Source: a virus. Taken from it: a stretch of 34,380 nucleotides of DNA. A program made the translations under genes and the position numbers. The notes below the pieces were generated by a model that saw only the letters and a program-made list of their open reading frames with translations, had not been told where the DNA came from and ran no database searches. Where the stretch lies: positions 1 through 34,380 of the IMG/VR virus record IMGVR_UViG_3300020457_000037. One strand, 5' to 3'. Shown piece by piece: positions 29,132-34,380 of this stretch. How positions within the stretch are numbered: position 1 is the first letter of the stretch; every line of letters starts with the position of its first letter.

Positions 29132-29553
29132 TAACTATGTCCCATTTCTGTTTGCATCTCAAGTGCTGTAGCCAAATATAAATTTAACACCTTGTCAGTT
29201 GGCCTCACATTAAGATTGTTGTTTTGAAATATTTCCCATGAGTCTTTTGCATACTTTCCGATTCCGTGTAAATCAATTGGATCATTAAATCCGTCTATAT
29301 ATTCTTGACTGAATCGTTTGAGTGTTGCTGCTCTCTTGTATTGCATACCGAGCGGCATCAGCAGTTCTGAAAGTTCTGCTAGCTTAGCATTTGCTAGTGC
29401 TTGTGGAGTTGGATACGTTTTAAATAGTTTGTGTCGTACCTTATCCACTTGTTTTCTAGTTGTGAGATTTAACATAATACAACAGACCAACATTTTCCAT
29501 GGGTCATTTTTATATATATCTTGCAAAAGTCTCAAATTGCGAATTTTTATCAT
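29131..29553 (-). CDS. MBD4-like HhH-GPD DNA glycosylase
   Basis: The product has 140 residues and resembles the C-terminal glycosylase domain of eukaryotic MBD4: NDPWKMLVCCIMLNLTTRKQ, a YPTPQALANAKLAELSELL segment, MPLGMQYKRAATLKRFSQEY, the helix-hairpin-helix DLHGIGKYAKDSWEIF (94-109), then RPTDKVLNLYL, where Asp120 aligns with the catalytic Asp560 of human MBD4. There is no C-terminal four-Cys cluster of the endonuclease III type, which also fits the MBD4 branch. MBD4 removes thymine or uracil mispaired with G. The methyl-CpG domain is absent. The start shares an ATGA with the upstream gene. Substrate preference is inferred. Confidence 0.82.
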   Translation of the reverse strand: MIKIRNLRLLQDIYKNDPWKMLVCCIMLNLTTRKQVDKVRHKLFKTYPTPQALANAKLAELSELLMPLGMQYKRAATLKRFSQEYIDGFNDPIDLHGIGKYAKDSWEIFQNNNLNVRPTDKVLNLYLATALEMQTEMGHS

Positions 29554-29765
29554 ATAACTTCGACTATGTTCGATGCCTTAACTGAAGTTAGTTCCCATGA
29601 GTTTGGATTAGTAGACATAAGCTCACCAATCTTATTCTCAACAACTGAAACAGTAGTTGCTTCTCCGACAAGAATCTCTTCTTTTAATTTCTTGATTCTT
29701 GTATTTCCTTTATTACCTACAGGAACTTCTATTTCCTGTACAACTGTTGCTATATAGTATTTCAT
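29550..29765 (-). CDS. DUF4494-like small phage protein
   Basis: The product has 71 residues: an N-terminal strand (MKYYIATVVQEIE), a KKLKEEILVGEATTVSVVEN segment, then a helix and closing strand (SWELTSVKASNIVEVI). The pattern of a short hairpin, a central V-A or V-G-EA helix and a final S-x-x-N-V-E strand resembles DUF4494, a family found in phages and Bacteroidetes. The identity is by eye only. It shares an ATGA with the glycosylase gene. Confidence 0.6.
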   Translation of the reverse strand: MKYYIATVVQEIEVPVGNKGNTRIKKLKEEILVGEATTVSVVENKIGELMSTNPNSWELTSVKASNIVEVI

Positions 29766-29780
29766 TTATTTTCCTTTATT

Positions 29781-29879
29781 TTAGAATTTGAAAAAATCTT
29801 CATAATCATCGGCGTACATTTTTGCCACGAAATACAACACTACTGCTGTAATTCCTAATCCGAGATATAAACCTAACAT
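29781..29879 (-). CDS. Mini membrane protein (32 residues)
   Basis: This 32-codon ORF has a very good ribosome site (AGGAGTTAACATG). Residues 2-20 form one membrane helix (LGLYLGLGITAVVLYFVAK), followed by an acidic and aromatic end (MYADDYEDFFKF). It fills the gap between two genes. Confidence 0.72.
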   Translation of the reverse strand: MLGLYLGLGITAVVLYFVAKMYADDYEDFFKF

Positions 29880-29888
29880 GTTAACTCC

Positions 29889-30212
29889 TTATTTAATTTG
29901 TAAATTTTGTAACCACTCAGGTACATTCTTTTCCATATAATGCTGTATCACAAATGCTTCTGCTAAGTGTGAGAAGAACCAAAAGAAACAAAGTATCGGA
30001 ACGTATATTCTATAGTCCAAACCTATAACAGAAACACCTAACCAAGTAAAGAATATCATACCCATTGACTTAGTTAGAAAACTAATACCACTAAATCCCA
30101 GACTCATTATGCTTCCTCTTGCGACAACTACATAAACTCCGATGGCTAGATGTAATAAGTTTAAGAATGACGGTGCAATCACACCCATTAAAAAGTATAA
30201 ACCTATTTCCAT
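29889..30212 (-). CDS. Multi-span membrane protein (107 residues)
   Basis: The product has 107 residues with three hydrophobic stretches (about 4-32, 44-64 and 66-85; YVPILCFFWFFSHLAEAFVI) and a polar tail (HYMEKNVPEWLQNLQIK). The start is a TAATG overlap on the DNA-ligase stop. The function is unknown. The third stretch has a conserved-looking His-Leu-Ala-Glu that might face the membrane core. Confidence 0.72.
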   Translation of the reverse strand: MEIGLYFLMGVIAPSFLNLLHLAIGVYVVVARGSIMSLGFSGISFLTKSMGMIFFTWLGVSVIGLDYRIYVPILCFFWFFSHLAEAFVIQHYMEKNVPEWLQNLQIK

Positions 30213-31570
30213 TAGACTTGCCTTCCGTTTTCATAAACTGTTTTACAGACAGGAAATCTCAATGAGTATTTGCCTGTCTTGTCTTGTGATTCTTCAAAGT
30301 ACTGTACAGTGATTTCTTTACCAACAATATCTTTTGGATTATTATAGTAGTGATTTCTCTGATCCAATGTAAAACCAGATCCAACAGATACTGTATTACC
30401 CTTGTGTTCTATTAGCACGTTTGTCATAGTCTGTATTGTGACTTCTTGCTTTAGCTCTTTATCAACGATTCTAAATGGTCCGTACTCGATGTCTTTGACT
30501 ATATATTCTTCATCATGCATCTTCTTTACTTTAAGAATATCATTAGAACGTTTACCTTTGTAAGGCGCATCTTTACGAAGCATAATTCCTTCCCAACCCA
30601 TTGATTCAGCCATCTCTAACAAGCCAATAATCTCATCTTTATCTTCAACAAACTCATGAGTTACGATATCAATTGGAAAGTCATGATCCCATAATGGATT
30701 TCCAATCTTCCAGTGTATATCATCATAACGTGCCGCAAAAGCTCTGTGTTTGCTTGATTCACCAGAATCAAACTCATCAAGTGTAAGAATATCGAACACC
30801 TTAAATTTAGGATTTTTAATTGTGTGATCTTTGCGTCTGATCTCTTTAATAACTGATTGGAAGTCTTCATCACCGTTATCATCAACAATACATAACTCAC
30901 CGTCCAATACAACATTTTCTTTCATAATAGAGTGTTCAGCAATTGAATCTGTAATATTACTTAGCGTAAAAAATTCTTTACCTTGACGTGAAAAGTATTT
31001 TACAGTACCGTTTTCAATACGCATAAGAACTCTTACACCGTCAAGTTTTCTGGACCACATCCAACGATCTTCAGTAGGATCAAAACGTTTTGCGAAGTCT
31101 TCGTACTTAGTAGCTAGTGCAACATCAAATGTAGGAATCAAACCAGGAATAACTCTGTTAATTAGCTTTGCATCACAACGTGCTTTTAAGTTTCTGCCGA
31201 AAACAAGTGATAACGGTAAGTCCCATGTTGTACCAATTCTAAGTCTGTAATTGTTTACACAACCTAGCGCGCTGTGACCTGTGATGTTTCTGTTGCTCAG
31301 CATCTGAAGAAGATCGAATATAGTGCCATCGAACTCGAAGTCGAGATCTTCACGTTTAAGAATATTCTTCCAAGTTACACCGTACTGCATATAAGAATTA
31401 TACATCATCGAAACTAGCTTTTGTAATTCTGTGTTAGGAACTAAGTAGTCTTTTAAAACTTGGACTTTGTCATTTGTGCTAGTTGTAGCATTAAGACGTT
31501 CATGGAGAATTTGAAGATTGTGAAGCAATTCTCTATCTCTTGGTGTATTAACTAGTCTACGATTATTCAT
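30212..31570 (-). CDS. 30: ATP-dependent DNA ligase
   Basis: The product has 452 residues, near T4 gp30 (487). All nucleotidyltransferase motifs are seen: I, RKLDGVRV with the AMP-binding Lys175; III, VVLDGELCIV with Glu225; IIIa, FKVFDILTL (256-264); IV, EGIMLRK (327-333); V, LKVKK (346-350). The C-terminal 100 residues form the OB fold (YIVKDIEYGPFRIV ... GKYSLRFPVCK). The N-terminal 160 residues are a helical DNA-binding region like that of T4 ligase. The enzyme seals nicks, for Okazaki joining and repair. The 3'-phosphatase gene next but one upstream would supply clean 3' ends. The ATG overlaps the previous stop. Confidence 0.95.
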   Translation of the reverse strand: MNNRRLVNTPRDRELLHNLQILHERLNATTSTNDKVQVLKDYLVPNTELQKLVSMMYNSYMQYGVTWKNILKREDLDFEFDGTIFDLLQMLSNRNITGHSALGCVNNYRLRIGTTWDLPLSLVFGRNLKARCDAKLINRVIPGLIPTFDVALATKYEDFAKRFDPTEDRWMWSRKLDGVRVLMRIENGTVKYFSRQGKEFFTLSNITDSIAEHSIMKENVVLDGELCIVDDNGDEDFQSVIKEIRRKDHTIKNPKFKVFDILTLDEFDSGESSKHRAFAARYDDIHWKIGNPLWDHDFPIDIVTHEFVEDKDEIIGLLEMAESMGWEGIMLRKDAPYKGKRSNDILKVKKMHDEEYIVKDIEYGPFRIVDKELKQEVTIQTMTNVLIEHKGNTVSVGSGFTLDQRNHYYNNPKDIVGKEITVQYFEESQDKTGKYSLRFPVCKTVYENGRQV

Positions 31571-31809
31571 TATACGAACTCCGGGTGACCGTTAAGTGCA
31601 GCATTAAAGTCTGGATATAAATCACAAAGATCATCTAGTGATTTTATAGTTCCTTCGAAACCTGGCATATCTTCTTGATCATCAAAACTAGCTGTGATGA
31701 ATGGACCGTTCTCATCAACATCGACATCGAAGTCGCCTTCAATATAGTCTGGAACATCTCTATCCAGATCGATTTCTGTTGAAATAAAGTTTGTGTTTGT
31801 GTTTTTCAT
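31570..31809 (-). CDS. Small very acidic protein (79 residues)
   Basis: The product has 79 residues with a high Asp/Glu content (STEIDLDRDVPDYIEGDFDV) and few basic residues. It is the first gene behind promoter-like module 3 and is coupled to the ligase by a one-base overlap. Strong negative charge and early-type placement suggest a DNA mimic or a binder of host nucleic-acid proteins, but this is only a hypothesis. The family is unknown. Confidence 0.7.
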   Translation of the reverse strand: MKNTNTNFISTEIDLDRDVPDYIEGDFDVDVDENGPFITASFDDQEDMPGFEGTIKSLDDLCDLYPDFNAALNGHPEFV

Positions 31810-31822
31810 AATAACCTCTTAT

Positions 31823-31874
31823 TTAATATGCCTTAACTTAACACTTTTTCGCGACAAAGTAAAGGCTTTTTTTT
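31823..31874 (-). promoter_or_regulatory. Promoter-like module, copy 3 of 5 (before ligase operon)
   Basis: Minus strand: A-tract, GCCTTTACTTTGTCGCGA, AAAAGTGTTAAGTT, then CATATTAA as -10-like box, and AAATAAGAGGTTATT before the ATG at 31809. The third box is GTGTTAAGTT rather than GTGTTAGATT. ACTTT and AAAGT make a dyad around TCGCGA. Confidence 0.65.
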
Positions 31875-31891
31875 AATTATTTTCACTTTTT

Positions 31892-32338
31892 TTAGAAGTC
31901 ACCTTCTGCAACTTGCCAAACATCCATCCCTTCTCTTCTCCACATATCAACAACTTTCTTTCTATCATCAACAACCAGGAATACAGAGTCTTTACCTAAC
32001 TCATGTAACCATTCTCTTTTTAGTTCTGCATCATCAACAAACTTCATGTGCTGTGGTCTCATTCTTAATATATCCCATTTTATCTCGTTATCTTCCAACC
32101 ACTTCTTTGTAGCATTCTCAGTGACGTCTAACCGACCAGAAAATATTACAACTCTAAAACCTTTTTCCCACATCATCTTTGCAAGCAACACGACGGGCAA
32201 ATTAGGTTCATCTAACTTTATATTCTTAGGATCAAAGAATTTGTCCCAATCCATCTTACCGTTATCCTTAGTAGACAGATTGCGACGTTTCTCTATATCG
32301 GCTAGTGTGCCGTCCAAATCAAATATTACTGTGTTCAT
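31892..32338 (-). CDS. HAD polynucleotide 3'-phosphatase, Pnkp C-terminal domain-like
   Basis: The ATG at 32338 with AGAGG before it gives 148 residues. The HAD motifs are FDLDGTLAD (Asp7, Asp9), FSGR (66-69) and VVDDRKKVV (Asp124, Asp125). The ending VVDMWRREGMDVWQVAEGDF matches the end of the 3'-phosphatase half of T4 polynucleotide kinase (pseT), including the WQVA-GDF signature. The kinase half is missing and no separate kinase gene is seen here. The enzyme would remove 3' phosphates so that ligase can act. It is the only gene directly behind module 4. Confidence 0.85.
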   Translation of the reverse strand: MNTVIFDLDGTLADIEKRRNLSTKDNGKMDWDKFFDPKNIKLDEPNLPVVLLAKMMWEKGFRVVIFSGRLDVTENATKKWLEDNEIKWDILRMRPQHMKFVDDAELKREWLHELGKDSVFLVVDDRKKVVDMWRREGMDVWQVAEGDF

Positions 32339-32354
32339 ATAACCTCTCATTTAT

Positions 32355-32404
32355 TTTATATTAGAATCTAACACTAAAAACCTATTCGCGTAAAGGCTTT
32401 TTTT
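32355..32404 (-). promoter_or_regulatory. Promoter-like module, copy 4 of 5 (before 3'-phosphatase)
   Basis: Minus strand: A-tract, GCCTTTACGCGAATAGG, then TTAGTGTTAGATT, four bases, TATAAA and AAATGAGAGGTTAT before the ATG at 32338. The first half lies within the last codons and stop of the upstream Cys-rich gene (KKPLRE). The CTTT after CCTTTAC is replaced by GCGAA in this copy. Confidence 0.62.
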
Positions 32405-32618
32405 CATATTTTTTAAAGTTTTTATGGTCAAGGTCCAACTCAAACAGGCAGTCAAAACATATAGAATAACCTCCAGCCATGTCTTTATTACGATCACACC
32501 TATCACAATGCTCAGCAACGTCTGTATTGTTCTTTATATGTTTGGGTGTGTAAGGGCACATAAGACAACCGTGACCGCAACAATAACCTCGATCTAATAA
32601 GAATTCTTTAGACAGCAT
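32382..32618 (-). CDS. Cys-rich DUF5522-like zinc protein
   Basis: The product has 78 residues. RGYCCGHGCLMCPYTP (11-26) is the core motif of DUF5522, small bacterial proteins with a CC-G-GC-CPY cluster. A second metal-type set follows: HCDRCDR, then YSICFDCLFEL, giving eight or nine Cys residues in all, enough for two zinc sites. The end KNFKKYEKKPLRE overlaps promoter-like module 4. The function of DUF5522 is unknown. The ribosome site is weak, consistent with coupling to the mini-gene upstream. Confidence 0.72.
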   Translation of the reverse strand: MLSKEFLLDRGYCCGHGCLMCPYTPKHIKNNTDVAEHCDRCDRNKDMAGGYSICFDCLFELDLDHKNFKKYEKKPLRE

Positions 32619-32738
32619 CTACAGCGGCAGACCACTCAATAAGATGTGAGTGTCTATCCAGACTTTAATTAAAAATCCCACACTCACACCCAGGGCAAAT
32701 CCGATCAAAATTAATATTATGTCTTTATCATTATTCAT
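32619..32738 (-). CDS. Mini membrane protein (39 residues)
   Basis: A 39-codon ORF starts at 32738 and ends directly before the next ATG. Residues 6-25 form one membrane helix (DIILILIGFALGVSVGFLIK), followed by a short polar end (VWIDTHILLSGLPL). The Shine-Dalgarno site is poor (AAAAAG). Confidence 0.58.
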   Translation of the reverse strand: MNNDKDIILILIGFALGVSVGFLIKVWIDTHILLSGLPL

Positions 32739-32768
32739 GTGCTTTTTAACGAAAAATTTTTTTCCAGG

Positions 32769-33008
32769 CTAATTCAATTCAGGGCTCAACTCATACGCCT
32801 CATCAACAACCAGAAAGGTCAATATCCATTTCCGGTCAGGACCGTCATCCCACTCCTCATAACCGGCCAATTTACATGTATTGGTGGTCATACGCTTTAC
32901 AACAGGATCCATCTGGTCCTCGCGATCGCATATAATTAGTATCTCGTTGCCCCGCGTCCGGACCATAACTTTGTTATCGGGCCTATTATAAGTGTTATCA
33001 GGCTTCAT
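32769..33008 (-). CDS. Hypothetical protein (79 residues)
   Basis: I use the ATG at 33008, with AAGGAG four bases before it, because the longer frame runs into the upstream membrane gene. The product starts MKPDNTYNRPDNKVMVRTRG and has two strands (NEILIICDRED, KWILTFLVVDEAYEL) around a Lys/Arg/Trp-rich centre, suggesting a small alpha/beta fold. It is the first gene of the GC-richer block reading from the left. The family is unknown. Confidence 0.65.
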   Translation of the reverse strand: MKPDNTYNRPDNKVMVRTRGNEILIICDREDQMDPVVKRMTTNTCKLAGYEEWDDGPDRKWILTFLVVDEAYELSPELN

Positions 33009-33243
33009 TACGCTCCTTGCGTATCCGATACGGATTCCACTCTTCGCCGTCCTCCACCCAGTCATCTAAGTCCCAGTCGGGCTCGCGAATACCACGTTTG
33101 ACTTCGAGATTGTCTAGCTCTTCCGTGGCATGCAGGAGTGCACTTTCAAGCTCTTCCTTTTTATGCCTATACCATGCGAGCCGACCGATATACCATGCCC
33201 TAGCTAATAAGAATCCGATTGCCGCATATAATAGTTCATTCAT
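32998..33243 (-). CDS. Small membrane-anchored acidic protein (81 residues)
   Basis: The product has 81 residues, with GGGAG before the ATG. Residues 3-20 are a membrane anchor (ELLYAAIGFLLARAWYIG), followed by a basic stretch and an acidic, helical tail (ATEELDNLEVKRGIREPDWD, then DDWVEDGEEW). The positive charges next to the anchor place the tail inside. It overlaps the next gene by 11 bases. Confidence 0.7.
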   Translation of the reverse strand: MNELLYAAIGFLLARAWYIGRLAWYRHKKEELESALLHATEELDNLEVKRGIREPDWDLDDWVEDGEEWNPYRIRKERNEA

Positions 33244-33267
33244 AATAACTCCCTTTAGATATAAGTA

Positions 33268-33879
33268 TCACGATCCCTTGGCTTTATTCATACTAGCTGG
33301 TAATCTATGACCCTCTAATTTTAACTGTTGCTCGATCCGAGACTCTAAAATCTGTTTCCAATTGAGCGGTGCGCTAAGACCCTCTATCAGACTATTAGTA
33401 ATATTAATTCGCTTCGCCTTAGCCGTAGGGGTGGGGACAATAGCAATAAACTTAATATGCGTATAATCTAACTCTCTCATAATCCGTACTATATTAACAT
33501 TAGTAGGATCAGGCACCTTAGGCCCCTTACCTGTACTACCAACGGTACGGTGTTCACCCCGCTCATACATCTCCAGCCGCTGCCCGAACTTGTAAGTCTC
33601 ACCCACCTTTAATATTTCTATGTCTTCGGATCCGGGAGTATAAGCTATCATAATATAGGCACCGGGTCCTACACTGTTCAAACGCTTCCGATCCGTACCC
33701 CGGCTAGTTCGGTAGTCTGTATGTAATGTGAAGGTCGATCCCAAGAGCTTGTTGGTTGGGTTGGTCCACGGATCCGATATCTCCAAGTCTCCTAGTATTT
33801 CACATTGCAACTCATCATCCGGCTTGGAGCCGTATTTGCTAAGCTCGAGTATCTTTTGTAATGTCTTAGTGTATTTCAT
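33268..33879 (-). CDS. GIY-YIG-like nuclease superfamily protein
   Basis: The product has 203 residues. The core region has GPGAYIMIAY (71-80, the GIY position), ILKVGETYKFGQRLEMYERG (89-108, with KVG for YIG and Arg101), and a later LNWKQILESRIEQQL (172-186) with a Glu at 180 or 183. This order and spacing suit the GIY-YIG fold, seen in homing and restriction nucleases and in phage host-attack proteins. KVG in place of YIG is a variant, and activity is uncertain. It is behind module 5 with the GAGGTTACTT leader, and lies in the GC-richer block. Confidence 0.58.
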   Translation of the reverse strand: MKYTKTLQKILELSKYGSKPDDELQCEILGDLEISDPWTNPTNKLLGSTFTLHTDYRTSRGTDRKRLNSVGPGAYIMIAYTPGSEDIEILKVGETYKFGQRLEMYERGEHRTVGSTGKGPKVPDPTNVNIVRIMRELDYTHIKFIAIVPTPTAKAKRINITNSLIEGLSAPLNWKQILESRIEQQLKLEGHRLPASMNKAKGS

Positions 33880-33889
33880 AAGTAACCTC

Positions 33890-34021
33890 TTAATTTATAA
33901 GTAAATCTAACACTTCTCGGGGTAAAAGTAAAGGTTTATTTTCAACTATTTCGGTAGGGGCTTCTACGGTATACCGTATTGATATATATTTTAGTATAGG
34001 GTTAAAAAGTATACGTGACAT
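33890..34021 (-). CDS. Possible small protein (43 residues) overlapping module 5
   Basis: A 43-codon ORF starts at 34021 with AAGG eight bases before it and stops ten bases before the 33879 ATG. The product starts MSRILFNPILKYISIRYTVE and ends NKPLLLPREVLDLLIN. Its last third is the promoter-like module read in the frame that gives KPLLL. It may be a real gene whose end carries the module, or an accidental frame through a control region. Confidence 0.4.
   Translation of the reverse strand: MSRILFNPILKYISIRYTVEAPTEIVENKPLLLPREVLDLLIN
33894..33942 (-). promoter_or_regulatory. Promoter-like module, copy 5 of 5 (before GIY-YIG-like gene)
   Basis: Minus strand: AAAATAAACCTTTACTTTTA, CCCCGAGAAGTGTTAGATT, TACT, then TATAAA and TTAAGAGGTTACTT before the ATG at 33879. 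The A-tract and the G of GCC are degraded, while CCTTTACTTTTA and AAGTGTTAGATT are kept. It lies in DNA of higher GC content than the other copies, so its conservation is informative. Confidence 0.65.
33965..33978. promoter_or_regulatory. 14-base perfect palindrome upstream of module 5
   Basis: TACGGTATACCGTA is its own reverse complement. It lies about 20 bases upstream of the A-tract of module 5, between a terminator and the promoter-like module, and inside the possible 43-codon ORF. An operator is possible. No second copy was seen in the window. Confidence 0.4.
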
Positions 34022-34046
34022 AAAAACAGCCTTGTGTGAGGAAAAT

Positions 34047-34082
34047 AAAAAAAAGGAGCTCTCGATTTCGGCAGAGAGCCCC
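34047..34082 (-). terminator. Rho-independent terminator after the 34112 gene
   Basis: On the minus strand, GGGGCTCTC, a ten-base loop and GAGAGCTCC form a nine-pair stem (one G-U), followed by eight T residues. It lies about 30 bases after the stop of the 34112 gene and is the one clear intrinsic terminator in the window. Module 5 follows it, so a new transcript would begin here. Confidence 0.9.
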
Positions 34083-34111
34083 TTATCATCTTAACGGAGG
34101 TTACTTGTTAA

Positions 34112-34380
34112 TTATTCATCAGCTTCAACATCAGTGAATAGCTCTTCCTCGGAGGAATCACCGGTGAACTTTTGGAGTACTTGCTTTACATAAGTTCTCT
34201 CAGATTCTAAGCCGCCAGTACTATCGAAGCGTGGGAGGATAGTTACCTCAGCCGCCTCTGCTAGTGTGAATCCGTCGCTTAGCAGTCCAGCAGCTTCCAC
34301 GGAGGTTCTTGTACTTACGTGTGTACTCAGCTTACCTTCATCGCCAGCAGATTCTATACGTGTCATATAGCTAAGTTCGG
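34112..34380 (-). CDS. Hypothetical acidic protein, partial (N-terminus beyond right edge)
   Basis: The frame is open to the right edge, and no ribosome site stands before the first ATG at 34366, so the gene probably starts outside the window. The visible 88 or so residues include EAAGLLSDGFTLAEAAEVTI and end GDSSEEELFTDVEADE. It is acidic, Ser/Thr-rich and helical in the second half. No family is recognised. Composition is GC-richer than most of the window. The terminator behind it ends the transcript. Confidence 0.65.
   Translation of the reverse strand, partial: ELSYMTRIESAGDEGKLSTHVSTRTSVEAAGLLSDGFTLAEAAEVTILPRFDSTGGLESERTYVKQVLQKFTGDSSEEELFTDVEADE

Noticed and set aside
1-34380. tRNA genes, CRISPR array, insertion sequences or integrase
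   Set aside because: Coding density leaves no gap for tRNAs, no spaced direct repeats of CRISPR type were seen, and no transposase or integrase motif occurs in any accepted frame.

Overview
This window is most simply read as part of the genome of a T4-like marine myovirus (Caudoviricetes), probably uncultured. The DNA is AT-rich. Every gene I accept is on the minus strand. Genes are packed with TAATG or ATGA stop/start overlaps, and there are no tRNAs, rRNAs, IS elements or CRISPR arrays. Phage identity rests on a run of contractile-tail baseplate genes (gp25-like, gp6/gpJ-like, a giant gp7/gpI-like protein and a gp5-like OB-fold spike protein), a T4 gp55-like late sigma factor, an ATP-dependent DNA ligase and a stand-alone 3'-phosphatase matching the C-terminal domain of T4 Pnkp. 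The auxiliary genes (peptide deformylase, Hsp20, UV endonuclease, HD hydrolase) are of the sort carried by cyanophages and pelagiphages. The host cannot be named from the sequence.

In transcription order (right to left): 34380-32769 is a visibly more GC-rich block with a partial unknown gene, a strong terminator, a small ORF, a GIY-YIG-like gene and small proteins. 32738-27871 is a nucleic-acid repair and processing block: Cys-rich protein, 3'-phosphatase, DNA ligase, MBD4-like DNA glycosylase and UVDE endonuclease, interleaved with very small membrane or basic proteins. 27869-23730 is an envelope and stress block: a secreted beta-rich protein, coiled-coil and multi-span membrane proteins, and Hsp20 behind a pair of identical palindromes. 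23709-19822 carries many small unknowns plus peptide deformylase, an SRPBCC-like protein and a membrane-anchored 3D-domain protein. 19825-18104 carries the HD hydrolase and the gp55-like sigma factor. 18069-1 is the late virion block: spike, baseplate wedge, the 2527-residue protein, a paralogous pair and further structural proteins, running off the left edge.

Two non-coding signals fit this layout. A roughly 50-base module (A-tract, CCTTTACTTT, GTGTTAGATT, a TATAAT-like box, then a GAGGTTAT leader) occurs five times, only in the non-structural part, each time directly before a start codon. It looks like a family of phage promoters without a normal -35 box. In the structural part it is absent. 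There, three of the few gaps between genes hold a TATAAATA-type late box, but read on the strand opposite to the genes.

I found at least a dozen genes shorter than about 60 codons that a length cut-off would miss. They are listed with their start evidence. No gap without a gene exceeds 300 bases.
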